Assembly: GCA_015499995.1 (NCBI GenBank)
Contig: JADNRV010000005.1
Location: forward strand, 186,001-250,000
Origin: Flammula alnicola
Lineage: Eukaryota; Basidiomycota; Agaricomycetes; Agaricales; Strophariaceae
DNA length: 64,000 nt
Direction: 5' to 3'
Both the position numbers and the translations under genes were made by a program. A model generated the notes under the pieces. It ran no database searches, was not told the DNA's origin, and saw only the letters and a program-made list of their open reading frames with translations. This document shows positions 1 through 9,720 of the stretch, piece after piece; the first letter of the stretch is position 1, and every line of letters starts with the position of its first letter.

Positions 1-1
1 T

Positions 2-2461
2 CGTCAACAACTTAAGGTTACAGGGCTTTCCAAAAACCAAATCATCCTAGGTTTCCCATGGCTCCAAAAAGAGAACCCGATAATCGACTGGAAGGCTGGA
101 ACCCTGACCTGGAAACCTCGACCGGCAATCAAACAAAAGAGGAACTTCTCTGGACTCTTTCCAAAAAAAGAATTACCCAAAGGGGATTCATTTAGGAATA
201 CCTTGAAGGCAACAATCGAAGAAATCACAGACGAACAGGCAAACGGACCAAGGATTGAACCATATGATGAGTCAACCCCAATATTGGAACTAGCGGACCT
301 CCCTCTCACCTCCAACGAGGTGACGGAGACCTCTACTGACACGGACAAACTCGAGGAGCTTCTAATTTCTTCAATGGATCTGACAGAAGAAGAAGAAATC
401 TATATTAACCTCAAAACGACAACCTCCCAAACCTTGGCGCTAAAACATGAAACACCAAAAGAAGGGAGAACCTTGGAACAGATGATACCGGCAGAATACC
501 ACGACTACCTGGACCTATTCGATGAAAAGACAGCAAACCGATTTCCTATATCCCGATCATGGGATCATAAAATCGAAATGAAAGAAGGCTTCGAACCAAA
601 GGTTTTCAAAGCCTATAATCTATCGCAACCGGAAGAAATCGAACTGGACAAATTCATAAAGTCAAACCTGGAAAAAGGATATATCAGACCATCGAAATCT
701 CCCATGGGATCTTCATTCTTCTTTGTTCAAAAGAAAGATGGGAAACTCAGACCCTGTCAAGATTATCGGTTTCTGAATGATTGGACCATCAAAAATGCCT
801 ACCCACTACCACTGATCCCGGAACTTATGGACAAACTGAAGGGCGCCAAATATTTCACTAAACTCGATGTCCGATGGGGATACAACAATGTTCGAATCCG
901 AAAAGGCGACGAATGGAAAGCGGCTTTTAAAACCAACAAGGGACTTTTCGAACCCACAGTCATGTTCTTCGGAATGTGCAATTCCCCAGCCACCTTCCAA
1001 GGAATGATGGATGACATCTTCAAAGACATGATGTCAGAAACAGACATCGAACATTGGATAATCATCTATATGGACGACATCCTGATCTTCTCCAAGGATA
1101 AACTCAGATTGCGAGAATACACAAAACGCGTCCTCCAACGCCTCAGGGAAAACGACCTCTATCTGAAACCGGAGAAATGTTTTTTCGAACAACTAAAACT
1201 GGAATACCTGGGAATGATCATTGAAGAAGGCCAGATCTCGATGGATCCTTCGAAGCTCAAAGGCATCCGAGATTGGCCAATTCCCAAAACAGTCAAGCAG
1301 GTCCGATCATTCCTGGGCTTTGGCAACTTCTACCGGCGATTCATCCGGGCATATTCAGAAATAGCCCGATCACTAAATGAATTACTAAAAAAGGACAAGA
1401 ACTTCGACTGGACTACTGCAGCCCAAAAATCATTCGACGAACTGAAGAAACGGTTTACTGAGGAACCCGTCTTGATAATGGCAGACACCTCCAAGCCCTT
1501 CCTCATCGAGTGTGATGCTTCTAAATATGCATCTGGAGCAGTCCTGATGCAAGAAGACTCAAACGGACAACTACACCCTTGCAGTTTCATTTCGAAAACC
1601 TTCTCACCAGCCGAACGAAACTATGAGATCTATGACAGGGAACTTCTAGCAATGATCAGAGCCCTGCAGGAATGGCGACACTATATTCAAGGCTCCCAGT
1701 TCACGACAATAATCCACTCAGACCATAAAAACTTGATGTATTTCAGATCGACACAGAAACTAAATCGAAGACAAGCCAGATGGTCGCTCTACCTATCCGA
1801 ATTTGATATCAAATTGATCCATCAAGCAGGAAGCAAGATGGTTCAATCTGATACCCTGTCCCGACGACCAGACTTCATCCCTGACGAGGACCACGACAAT
1901 GAAGATCAAACCTTACTACCAGAAAACCTATTCATCAATCTAATCGACCTCGACCTCCAAGAAAAGATTGCTTCCTCGGAGAAATATGACACGGAAGCAA
2001 CAGAGGCAATCAAACGTCTATTGGATGATGGACCAAAGAACTTGCAAAACGACCTTGAAGACTGGACAATCGAAGACCTAGACGGAAAGGACATGCTCTT
2101 TTATAAAGGCAAGAATTATATACCGGACGACCGGAACCTACGTCGAGAAATTGTGAAGAGATACCATGATTCACCCACTGCTGGACACCCTGGACAACTG
2201 GAAACCTTTAACGCGCTCAAGGAACATTATTGGTGGCCCGGAATGCGAACCTTTGTCAACAACTACGTAAAAGGATGTGGCGCATGCCAACAATTTAAAA
2301 TAAACAGGTCACCTTCCAAGCCAAGCTTAATGCCAATCGAAGGCTCAGAATCGAAAAGACCATGGGCAGACCCGACAATGGACTTCATTACCGGATTACC
2401 ACCTATTGAAGGGAAAGACGCCATATTGGTCGTGGTCGACCATGGATCTACCGGGGGGTGA
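2..2461 (+). CDS. Retrotransposon pol, N-terminal part: protease end, RT, RNase H, integrase zinc finger
   Basis: The frame is open from the window edge, so the product is partial at its N-terminus. It begins with the typical end of a retroviral-type protease (ILGFPWL followed by NPIIDW). The reverse transcriptase has the catalytic YMDD box (YMDDILIFS, near base 1070). RNase H follows, with the ECDAS motif near 1510 and the DRELLA region near 1635. The integrase HHCC zinc-binding module is near 2165-2295 (HDSPTAGH and later CGACQQ). The frame stops at 2459-2461 inside the integrase core, just after a run of six G. The rest of the integrase continues in another frame immediately downstream, so this is one pol gene interrupted by an apparent one-base loss, not a natural end. 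Confidence 0.93.
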   Translation, partial: RQQLKVTGLSKNQIILGFPWLQKENPIIDWKAGTLTWKPRPAIKQKRNFSGLFPKKELPKGDSFRNTLKATIEEITDEQANGPRIEPYDESTPILELADLPLTSNEVTETSTDTDKLEELLISSMDLTEEEEIYINLKTTTSQTLALKHETPKEGRTLEQMIPAEYHDYLDLFDEKTANRFPISRSWDHKIEMKEGFEPKVFKAYNLSQPEEIELDKFIKSNLEKGYIRPSKSPMGSSFFFVQKKDGKLRPCQDYRFLNDWTIKNAYPLPLIPELMDKLKGAKYFTKLDVRWGYNNVRIRKGDEWKAAFKTNKGLFEPTVMFFGMCNSPATFQGMMDDIFKDMMSETDIEHWIIIYMDDILIFSKDKLRLREYTKRVLQRLRENDLYLKPEKCFFEQLKLEYLGMIIEEGQISMDPSKLKGIRDWPIPKTVKQVRSFLGFGNFYRRFIRAYSEIARSLNELLKKDKNFDWTTAAQKSFDELKKRFTEEPVLIMADTSKPFLIECDASKYASGAVLMQEDSNGQLHPCSFISKTFSPAERNYEIYDRELLAMIRALQEWRHYIQGSQFTTIIHSDHKNLMYFRSTQKLNRRQARWSLYLSEFDIKLIHQAGSKMVQSDTLSRRPDFIPDEDHDNEDQTLLPENLFINLIDLDLQEKIASSEKYDTEATEAIKRLLDDGPKNLQNDLEDWTIEDLDGKDMLFYKGKNYIPDDRNLRREIVKRYHDSPTAGHPGQLETFNALKEHYWWPGMRTFVNNYVKGCGACQQFKINRSPSKPSLMPIEGSESKRPWADPTMDFITGLPPIEGKDAILVVVDHGSTGG

Positions 2462-3408
2462 TCACCATCCCCTGTTCTACTTCGACAACGGAAGAAGAGA
2501 CAGGCCAACTTTTACTTGACAACCTTTACAAGAGGTTTGGTCTATCTGACAGTATCCTGTCTGACCGAGGCCCCCAATTCGCTGCAAGAGCATTTAGAGA
2601 ACTCCTCCGACTCCTTGGAATCAAATCAAAATTGACGACCGCTTACCACCCACAAGGGGATGGAGCCACTGAACGAGTCAATCAAGAAATTGAAGCCTAT
2701 ATTTCAATCTTTTGCTCATCAAACCCAGACACTTGGCTCTACAAGTTAAGCACCATGGAATTCACCTACAACGATCGGAGACACGCAGATAGGACAAGAA
2801 CCCCATTCGAACTAACCTTGGGATATTCACCATTGGCAATCCCCACGTCATACGAAAACACAAAGTTTCCAAACGTTGAAGAAAGAATGAAACGCCTAAT
2901 CGAAGACCGAAAGGAAGCCCTTGCCGCACATGAGCTGGCAAGAGCAAGAATGGCCGAACGTCGCCGATCAAACTTTGTCCCATTCAAAAAAGGACAAAAA
3001 GTGTGGCTTGATTCCAGAAATCTGAAAACCCGGTATAACAAAAAGATGAAGCCAAAACGCGAAGGACCATTCGAAATCCTAGATGTTCTCGGACCATCAA
3101 CGTATCGCCTTCAACTCCCCAAGAACTGGAAGATCCACGATGTATTCCATGCCACTCTCCTCATGCCATACACGGAAAACAACATCTACGGGAAGAACTT
3201 CACACAGCCACCTCCTGATATCATTGATGGAGAAGAAGAATACGAGGTCAAAGCTATTCTTAACCACAAAAAGCTTCGAAACAAACAGGTGATGTACTTG
3301 ACCAGTTGGGAAGGATATTCGATCACCGAGACCACGTGGGAACCAGAGGAGTCATTTGCCAACGCACAGGAAATTTTGGACACCTACAAACAGCGCCACG
3401 ACCTCTGA
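2458..3408 (+). CDS. Retrotransposon pol, C-terminal part: integrase core and chromodomain
   Basis: This continues the integrase in a different frame. Two of the three catalytic acidic residues are here: Asp in SDRGPQF near 2560 and Glu in GATERVNQE near 2670; the first Asp (DPTMDF) lies in the upstream part. A GPY/F-like region (GPFEILDVLG) is near 3063. The last ~55 residues form a chromodomain (YEVKAIL, then YLTSWEGY, then TTWEPEESF), which in chromoviruses steers integration to modified chromatin. The nominal start at 2458 is only the point where the frame opens, not a real initiation codon. The end at 3408 overlaps the reading frame of the next ORF by translation only; that ORF's own ATG is at 3441. 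Confidence 0.93.
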   Translation: MITIPCSTSTTEEETGQLLLDNLYKRFGLSDSILSDRGPQFAARAFRELLRLLGIKSKLTTAYHPQGDGATERVNQEIEAYISIFCSSNPDTWLYKLSTMEFTYNDRRHADRTRTPFELTLGYSPLAIPTSYENTKFPNVEERMKRLIEDRKEALAAHELARARMAERRRSNFVPFKKGQKVWLDSRNLKTRYNKKMKPKREGPFEILDVLGPSTYRLQLPKNWKIHDVFHATLLMPYTENNIYGKNFTQPPPDIIDGEEEYEVKAILNHKKLRNKQVMYLTSWEGYSITETTWEPEESFANAQEILDTYKQRHDL

Positions 3409-3440
3409 CATTTGACGATCATCCCGAACACAGCCGGATC

Positions 3441-3935
3441 ATGTCAAGCCTCACTGCCTTAGCCCATCGAATCATGACCAACGACATCGCCTTACCCCCT
3501 GTCCCAAAATATTCACCACCCTTACCCTACTTCTCTGGAATCTTCCTGGACTGGAAACCGGTGCGAAACACTGATGACAACGAACAAGAAGAATGGGAAC
3601 GCGAGATGCTCAACCTGGAAATGATCAGACTCAGACTCGAGTATCGCCTTGCACAGCTTGAATCCCTCCTGTACTCCTCCTTCAACGATCCAGAAAAAGG
3701 GTGGAGGGACAAGAGACTATTTAAACTTGGGCGACCTCTCGACCATCCACTAGAACTTAGAGCCACCCTCACCTCGAAACTTGAACCCTCCCGAAAGAAC
3801 TCCCTTCCAATCCTCTTCCACCCTAACGATGTCTCAGAACTCCCTGTCCTCCCCTCGAGCATTAAAAGACTCCGCTCCCTCTCCTCCCTACACGCAGTCA
3901 CCGATGAACTCGCCTCCCTCATCGAGAGGACCTAG
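3441..3935 (+). CDS. Extra retrotransposon ORF downstream of integrase, unknown function
   Basis: An ATG 33 bases after the pol stop opens a frame of about 164 codons. The product starts MSSLTALAHRIMTNDIALP and has a proline/tyrosine-rich beginning and a charged, probably helical middle (EWEREMLNLEMIRLRLEYRL). I recognise no enzyme domain. It lies inside the element, between integrase and LTR, where Ty3/gypsy elements usually have nothing. It overlaps the next ORF in another frame by about 105 bases. Either the two are separate proteins, or they are one protein split by a frameshift in the overlap; the sequence alone does not decide. Confidence 0.6.
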   Translation: MSSLTALAHRIMTNDIALPPVPKYSPPLPYFSGIFLDWKPVRNTDDNEQEEWEREMLNLEMIRLRLEYRLAQLESLLYSSFNDPEKGWRDKRLFKLGRPLDHPLELRATLTSKLEPSRKNSLPILFHPNDVSELPVLPSSIKRLRSLSSLHAVTDELASLIERT

Positions 3936-4755
3936 CTCAATCGTTATCGAGAGAGAGGCCAGTGAGGCCGACCCGAATAGTCTTCCGGAACGTGAACGAA
4001 CCATCACCAGATCCATCACCCAAAACTCCTTAGACCAAATCTTCGAAAACGGAACTCATGTTGGGTTGCTTCAGACCTTGATCCAACTTGACCCTGAGGC
4101 AAACACTACCTTTGCTTGCCTCAACGACATCCGTGCTATTTCTATCGAAACTCGAGCCATCCGACAACTTATGAGCAACACCATCGACACCATCGCCCTT
4201 CGTACTAATCGCTTGAATGAACGAACATCCAGTCTGATCGACAGACTGAACAACAATATCACCTTCAGGAACGCCTATGAACTCCTCCTTCGCCAACAAC
4301 CCTCTTTGACTGGAACAGGAGATGAAGACTCCCCCATACTCGTTGATCGATTCCCTACTCCCCCACGACAACCCACTCCTCGAGCCAGAACGGTCAACCT
4401 GTCTCGCGAACTTCCCCCACGACCGACCTATCCTCCACCAGTACCATCTACCGCCGGACCCAGCCATCATCATCCCAAACGAACCCTCAATCATAAGAAC
4501 AGACAGCTCTTTCGACCACCCCCTTATGATGCAGCATACGCAAGACGACCCCGAACGCCACCTGGCACTCGTTGCACTGAATGCGGTGGAGAAGGTCATG
4601 TAGCAGTCGACTGTCCCTCTTACCAATGCGGATTGTGTCGACGATACCATCCAGGGCACACGACACTCAGCTGCCCATTTCGGTACTATGAAGACAGGAA
4701 CCCTGACGATGATCCTTACAACAGGAGTCCCTACTTGGAAAGCAGACGTGATTAG
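3829..4755 (+). CDS. Extra retrotransposon ORF with zinc knuckle after integrase
   Basis: About 308 residues from the ATG at 3829. The middle (near 4030-4270) is helical and looks gag/capsid-like in composition (QNSLDQIFENG, then NDIRAISIETRAIRQL). A proline-rich linker follows. Near 4570-4675 there is a CCHC zinc knuckle (CTECGGEGHVAVDC) followed by a second Cys/His cluster (CGLCRRYHPGH, then LSC). Zinc knuckles of this type normally sit in gag nucleocapsid, upstream of pol. Finding one after the integrase is unusual for textbook Ty3/gypsy, although I believe similar downstream ORFs occur in other mushroom elements. Nucleic-acid binding is a family inference. Confidence 0.65.
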   Translation: MSQNSLSSPRALKDSAPSPPYTQSPMNSPPSSRGPSSIVIEREASEADPNSLPERERTITRSITQNSLDQIFENGTHVGLLQTLIQLDPEANTTFACLNDIRAISIETRAIRQLMSNTIDTIALRTNRLNERTSSLIDRLNNNITFRNAYELLLRQQPSLTGTGDEDSPILVDRFPTPPRQPTPRARTVNLSRELPPRPTYPPPVPSTAGPSHHHPKRTLNHKNRQLFRPPPYDAAYARRPRTPPGTRCTECGGEGHVAVDCPSYQCGLCRRYHPGHTTLSCPFRYYEDRNPDDDPYNRSPYLESRRD

Positions 4756-4781
4756 CTTGAAGACGAGGACGTCTTCGATCT

Positions 4782-4791
4782 AGAGAGGGGG
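4782..4791 (+). promoter_or_regulatory. Polypurine tract priming plus-strand DNA
   Basis: An uninterrupted purine run (AGAGAGGGGG) ends three bases before the LTR start TGTTACG. This position is where LTR retrotransposons prime plus-strand synthesis. Confidence 0.7.
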
Positions 4792-4794
4792 TAA

Positions 4795-5250
4795 TGTTAC
4801 GATCACACCTGGTTCGCGCACGCACGCTCGTACGCACGTACTTTTTCTCCTTATTTACGCTAGCTATGCACCTTCTATCCACTTCCGATCCCATCATTTG
4901 CCGCATAGCTCTCCCCCATATCCTGTTTCTGTTATATGTTTCACTTTTATCTGTTTTACATCCATCAGCTTCGCGATGGATATCTTACAAGTATCATAAC
5001 ACGTCTGAGACGTGTTCTATCTATTACTCCGGACTCGCTACTTAGTATAAATACTAGAGTAGCATACGATGTATCCTTCAGCTAGATCTTGAGAATCACA
5101 TCTCGAGTACCTAGTACACCTTGAACCCTCTTGAACACTCTAAGACGTTTGCGAACGCTTAAGTGACTTCGAACCTCGATCTCAGTCTTGAAGTACGACT
5201 TAGGCATTATTTATCCTGTTGGATACCTTATTGCTTGTCAAGTCGTAACA
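4795..5250 (+). repeat. 3' long terminal repeat (456 bp)
   Basis: The boundaries are set by a perfect 7-base terminal inverted pair, TGTTACG at 4795-4801 and CGTAACA at 5244-5250, and by the purine tract just upstream. A TATA-like box (TATAAATA, 5046-5053) lies inside, as expected for the promoter that would drive transcription from the matching 5' LTR. The following CAGTC at 5251-5255 would be the right half of the target-site duplication; the left half lies outside the window. Confidence 0.85.
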
Positions 5251-5703
5251 CAGTCAGTGATGTTTGGGAATGCACTGTGTCTGATTAAATTAATCTAAAT
5301 ATGATCTATATTAAATTTCTCAGGGTGCCGAGACCTGGTGAGTCGGCATCGGCATCGGCATCAGTCCCAGACATTTGGCAATGGACCATGTCTGATAAAA
5401 TTAATATTAGCAACCAAAATGAACCCAACATAATTGAATTGACCACCAATAAAACCTGGAATTTTTTATCGGGATGCAGAGAGGCTCTCGCAACCTTTTA
5501 GACAATGCCAATCGGCCATATTTAATGAAATGCCAACCCATTTTAGCAGGCATCAGCACTGCCGATCTAATTTCAAACCTAATGGCATTGCCGATTTACT
5601 TTTATTGGGCCCATCGGCCATGTGTAACTAATGTATTAGGTATTGCTAGATCATATTATATATACATAGTATACTATCTATTATATACAATACGTTATTC
5701 ACT
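5251..5703. other. AT-rich non-coding stretch with CGGCAT/ATCGGC motifs
   Basis: No gene is visible. Two diverged copies of a ~35-bp segment ending in GTCTGATxAAATTAAT occur near 5259-5293 and 5370-5407. The short words GGCATC and ATCGGCCA recur in both orientations, including three GGCATC units at 5344-5361. This looks like a relic of a non-autonomous element, but no ends can be defined. Confidence 0.4.
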
Positions 5704-5790
5704 GGTTCAGCGAATTCGCTGAACCCATATCACATGGCACAGTGTACACGTTCGCTGTACCATATTATACGGTACACTGTAACAAAGGTA
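5704..5790. repeat. Cluster of palindromes/hairpins beside Helitron relic
   Basis: 5704-5725 is a perfect 22-bp palindrome centred on GAATTC (GGTTCAGCGAATTCGCTGAACC with two bases beyond 20 implied by symmetry). Next to it lies an imperfect inverted pair (ACAGTGTAC near 5740 and GTACACTGT near 5773) and a smaller GGTAC/GTACC stem. On the minus strand these follow the truncated Helitron ORF, where a Helitron 3' hairpin would be expected. I do not see a convincing CTRR terminus. Confidence 0.5.
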
Positions 5791-6347
5791 TGTGTGTACA
5801 GAGAATGATATTCATTGTTATCATTCATGATCTGTTGCAAGATACCCAATGTCGATAGAGAGAGATTTGAATTGCGCACAATGCGACTTTGATACGCAGA
5901 GAGTGGGTCGTGGATGTACAGCTGTGCATACGTTGGACGTTTACCACTCTCAGGCAAGAGTGATCCCGCAAGATGTGTTAATTCTCCGTGAATACGGAAG
6001 ACAGGCGGCCCTCGGCCAACAATGGAACGGTCTACGTCGACTCCCATTGAAGTGAATGCAAGAGCGGCATTGTACTGTGTGATATTCTTCCGAAATTCTT
6101 TGCCTTGTATGGTGTCTGCGACGAAGAGATTGTAAAGTGCAGTGGGTGGAACTGTTAGGTTCGGCAAAATGATCTTTCCCCGTTGGCAACAACTTTCAAA
6201 CTCTGGACGCGAACTTGATGTTGAAGCCACGCGTTCATCCAACCAATGTAAAGCACGACAAAATGGACATTCGACATTCATACGTCCAAGATCGTGAAGA
6301 GGAATACCATCATTAACAGGATATCGTGCGACACAAAAATTAGGCAT
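5730..6347 (-). pseudogene. Truncated Helitron replicase-helicase fragment
   Basis: The 205-residue frame matches the N-terminal Helitron region of fungal rolling-circle transposons. It has CPFCRALHWLDER with a Cys pair, then CCQRGKI, then PPTALYNL, YNAALAFTSMGV, PPVFRIHGELTHLAGSLLP and YAQLYIHDP. A full RepHel protein continues with the Rep nuclease and a helicase over more than a thousand residues. Here homology stops after LQQIMNDNNEYHSLY near 5790 and the remaining ~25 residues are unrelated. No Rep HUH motif or helicase motif is present, so this is a dead fragment. Short coding-like pieces upstream on the same strand may be older exons of it. Confidence 0.85.
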
Positions 6348-7170
6348 TTGCGCTTTAAATTGTTATGTCAATGTTGTTGTATAAAATATCTGCGGTAATT
6401 AACATACCTGTATCCCATGTAGTTTCCATTTCATTATCCTGATTCACATATGTATCGTCCTCGAGATCCTTAAAACATTTCGTGAATAGTTTGCTTGGCG
6501 ACAGCTACAGAAAACTTTACATGTTGTATCATTGTGTCATTGCTATAAGATTCTCTCGCTTGATTCGTGTTGATAGCGCCCTGAATAGAGTCCTGTAGCG
6601 AAAAAAACATCAGATATCTGACAATGATTGCGATATGTGCATTAAAAGCTTACATTGACTACGTCCTTCTGTCCGTCATCATTGTCCTTTTCTTCATTTC
6701 GATGTAAAGTTGTATTGTTGTACAGAGTATCGGTCGCAGGTCTATCTGGTTTGCACTGTAAGACAATACATATTAGCGACATTGATACATGTCACATATT
6801 CTGTATGCATACCTTAGTTCTTCGATGTCGCTTCGTTATATCTGTCAAGTTTGATCGCGTGCGCACAGTATTCTTCACGGAAAGAAAAAGATTAAACGTG
6901 TGAATATTGAGATGAAAAGAAATCATACTGAGACTATGTGTGGAAGTTGCCAATTTGTTCTTCTTTTGTAAGACGGACTACGAATCCGAGCTGATTTCCG
7001 TGTTGCTGATGAATCCGACGAAACCATTGCAATTTCTGAGTCTTGAATGCCAAATTAAGCAAGGAATTAGAATAGGATTTGATTATTACATTAGATTCTG
7101 AAGGACATGATTGCTATGTATGAAGAGCACAGAGAAAGAAGAGAGAGTGTGGATGCAGACGCAAGTAAGA
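6348..7170 (-). other. Degenerate coding-like pieces upstream of Helitron fragment
   Basis: No complete gene is visible. On the minus strand a stop-free stretch near 6955-7045 reads like protein (FRRIHQQHGNQLGFVVRL), and splice-like signals lie near 6400 and 6630-6780. It could be the decayed 5' part of the Helitron gene or another element. No function can be assigned. Confidence 0.3.
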
Positions 7171-7226
7171 CTTCGAAGAATAGTGCTTACTGAACAGATC
7201 ACATGTCTTTCGAATTGAGTGCACGG

Positions 7227-7577
7227 ACCAAAGTTGTCAATTGTATCACAGCGAGACGGCAAACAACCAACTTTCATTCAAATAACTTGTAAATTACTCG
7301 AAATACATGTAAGACTCTGTAAATGCAAGATCTCGAATAGCAGACCAAAGTTGTCAATTGTATCACAGCGAGACGGCAAACAACCAACTTTCATTCAAAT
7401 AACTTGTAAATTACTCGAAATACATGTAAGACTCTGTAAATGCAAGATCTCGAATAGCAGACCAAAGTTGTCAATTGTATCACAGCGAGACGGCAAACAA
7501 CCAACTTTCATTCAAATAACTTGTAAATTACTCGAAATACATGTAAGACTCTGTAAATGCAAGATCTCGAATAGCAG
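7227..7577 (+). repeat. Tandem repeat, 3 near-identical 117-bp units
   Basis: Units begin at 7227, 7344 and 7461, each with ACCAAAGTTGTCAATTG, and are essentially identical. The period, 117, is divisible by three, which explains the repetitive 149-codon open frame across it. I regard that frame as a by-product of the repeat: it has no other protein features. Confidence 0.9.
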
Positions 7578-7619
7578 ACCGTGGGTTAAAAAAAATGATT
7601 ACGTTGTGCAAAATGATCG

Positions 7620-7830
7620 TACCACCAAAATAATGCTTACGGAGCAGATCACACGCCATCCAAATTGAGTGCACGCGCCAAAATTGTCAATTGTGTTATA
7701 GCGAGACAGAAAACAACCAACTTTCGTTCAAATAACTTGTACAATACTCGAAATACATGGAAGAGTTTGTAAATGCAAAATCTCGAATAGCAGACCGTGG
7801 GGGAAAAAATTCATTATCTTGCGCAGAATT
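7620..7830 (+). repeat. Diverged outer copy of the tandem repeat with shared flanks
   Basis: One further, diverged 117-bp-like unit lies at about 7677-7796. Its left flank (AATGCTTACGGAGCAGATCA) matches the left flank of the first array near 7180-7200, and both arrays end with GAATAGCAGACCGTGGG. So a larger unit (flank + repeat + flank) was duplicated first, and the inner unit was amplified later in the left copy only. Confidence 0.75.
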
Positions 7831-8345
7831 ACGCTGGTGAGAAATTGTGACTGCCGCGTGACTGCCGAGTAAACAAGTGGGGCGGGGTCAAATAGACAAC
7901 GGCGTCGCTGTGGCCCAAAAACTTATATTGTAACAAAAACAAATCTTGACATGACATGCAATAAATTCATCACATATTCTCTACCATCTCCTAAAAAGTT
8001 CGTAATCGCCTCCGCATCCGTTTTACTACAGGTTGCAACGGCGTGAGAAACGGAGGCAAACCGAGCCTCTTTTATGATACTGATAATTTTATACCTAGTA
8101 CTGTATGTTAGTTGATGTCCCAATCTTAATCCATCCACTTCTCTATAATTCATTTCAAACGTATATCTCTCTATACATTCACTTATTACATTGCTCAGGG
8201 AGAGTATGTTACATGTAGCACGTCTCCGATTCGATATCTAATCTAATCTATGCACGTTCTAGACCGGAGATCTCCGGCATTGCCTGGTTTACTCAGTTAC
8301 GACCACGGTTGATTGACGCTCTCTTCTTTTCCACCGTTGTCTACC
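7831..8345. other. Non-coding stretch before NF-YC gene
   Basis: I see no supported gene. The region should hold the promoter of the NF-YC-like gene; TCTAATCTAATCTA near 8240 is a short simple repeat. No clear TATA box. Confidence 0.4.
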
Positions 8346-9190
8346 ATGACTACGACAACACCGTTCGTTCTGCCTGGGGAGCCACTAAACACCTTTCTGC
8401 AGTCGTTCTGGCGGAGACAGGTAGACGCTGCTGAGCAGGAGACGCCAGATTACCGGCACCCTCCCCTTCCGCTTGCGAGGATCAAGAAAGTGATGAAGAG
8501 CGACCCGGATGTGAAGGTACGTGCGCATGCCTCGAGCCTGGTGTCCTGGTTCCGGGGATTTGGCGCTCACGCTGGCTTCTTCGTAGATGATTGCTGCAGA
8601 TGGTGCATATCTTGATTCACTTGGAGCCAATGAACGTGCTGAACGAATGAATCCGTGTCGCTAGCTCCCATATTGTTCTGCAAGGCTTGCGAAAGTGCGC
8701 CTTATCTACGCGTATTTTTATCTCGGTCTGTCTCGGACTAACACGTTTGCTTTGCCTCTTCTAGTATTCATTGCCGAAATCACAGCACGGGCATTTATCG
8801 TGGCCGACTCCAACAAGCGTCGAACGCTCTCGCGTGCGGATATCGCCAAGGCACTCAGCAAGTCCGACCAGTTCGATTCCTCATCGATATCGTTCCGCGC
8901 GAGGAGGCTGCTTTTCCGTCATCCGGGGCCGCAGGGGGTTCGAAGAAGGTTGGGCCGTCGAATGTCAAGCAGGATCAGGTATGTCTTCATTTCCTATCTC
9001 GAGCTCATGGTAGCTTAACCGATCTGAAACATGTCGATAGGGAGCTGCGGGTGAAGAAGGACAGGTGGGCTCGATGGAGATGGAAAACGCAGAGGGCACG
9101 GCGCACAGTGGTAGCGAGGTCATGGAGCAGGTATGTTTCTTGGCCCTCGTCTCAACCACCAGGATTCGGCTCACTTCCCCCCTTCTTTGA
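8346..9190 (+). CDS. HAP5: NF-YC/HAP5-like CCAAT-binding factor subunit (one frameshift)
   Basis: Five exons can be spliced: 8346-8516, 8587-8602, 8665-8694, 8765-8978 and 9041-9190. The product has about 193 residues if one missing base is assumed. Exons 1-4 encode the histone-fold core of the NF-YC family: LPLARIKKVMKSDPDVKMIA, then ADAPILFCKACEIFI, AEITARAF and RRTLSRADIAKAL. Family members pair with NF-YB and NF-YA to bind CCAAT boxes in the nucleus. At about 8878 the expected DQFDFLIDIVPR is broken because one T of a TTT is missing; the other frame continues correctly. The end is uncertain: either a stop at 9188-9190 without splicing, or another intron from the GTATGT at 9131. Confidence 0.85.
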
Positions 9191-9700
9191 GCTTGAAACG
9201 CTGCTGGGTAACTCGAACCCGACACAGCGTGGACCGCTCTCGTGACCGTGTAGCATTGTAGTCTATTTGTGAAACAGCCACCCTGCCCACCCCCACTCTT
9301 TCTTCGCGTGTCGAGTCACTCTTGTTCGCTATTTCGCGACTGTATACTTAGAGACAGACATTTCTACCCCTTCTTTTGATGTGAGATATTTCGTCGGGTT
9401 GATGTCGTGTAGAAGATTCGGAATTGTATGTAGATAGCTCGAGATTGATCTGATTCTAAGTAGCTACATATTTAGGTTGTAGGTAACGTGAACGGGGTTA
9501 GAGAGAGAGGGAGAATGTCATGTGGGTCGTGTATTTATAGTGTGTACGCGCGTACGGCTACGAGTACTTTCGTCCATCGCCACCCTATCGACGTTTAGCA
9601 GATATATCTGCGTCTTAAAAGTTAACATATAAGAAGCTGCATAAATAACATTAGTTTCTGGATCGCAAATTCTGAGAGCCTGTGTCGAAGCTTACGCTTT
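9191..9700. other. 3' flank of NF-YC gene, no gene seen
   Basis: No supported coding region. T-rich 3'-UTR-like sequence runs to about 9560, then unremarkable DNA. Confidence 0.4.
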
Positions 9701-9720
9701 GAAGGAAACGACGTCATGGG

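Larger units (their letters stand above)
1..5250 (+). mobile_element. Ty3/gypsy chromovirus retrotransposon, 5' part outside window
   Basis: The block carries, in order, the end of an aspartic protease domain, reverse transcriptase, RNase H, integrase with zinc-binding and core domains, a C-terminal chromodomain, two further ORFs, a purine tract and one LTR. This order (integrase after RNase H) defines Ty3/gypsy, and the chromodomain places it among chromoviruses. The 5' LTR, gag and most of the protease lie upstream of the window, so the target-site duplication cannot be checked. Pol is split by a one-base frameshift near 2453-2458. Apart from that the coding part looks fresh, with no other stops, suggesting a recent insertion. 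Which elements it is closest to cannot be told without a search. Confidence 0.95.

Noticed and set aside
7219..7668. 149-codon ORF of three 39-residue repeats as a protein gene
   Set aside because: It exists only because the DNA repeat period is a multiple of three; no signal, domain or codon bias supports it, and the diverged outer copy does not keep the frame.
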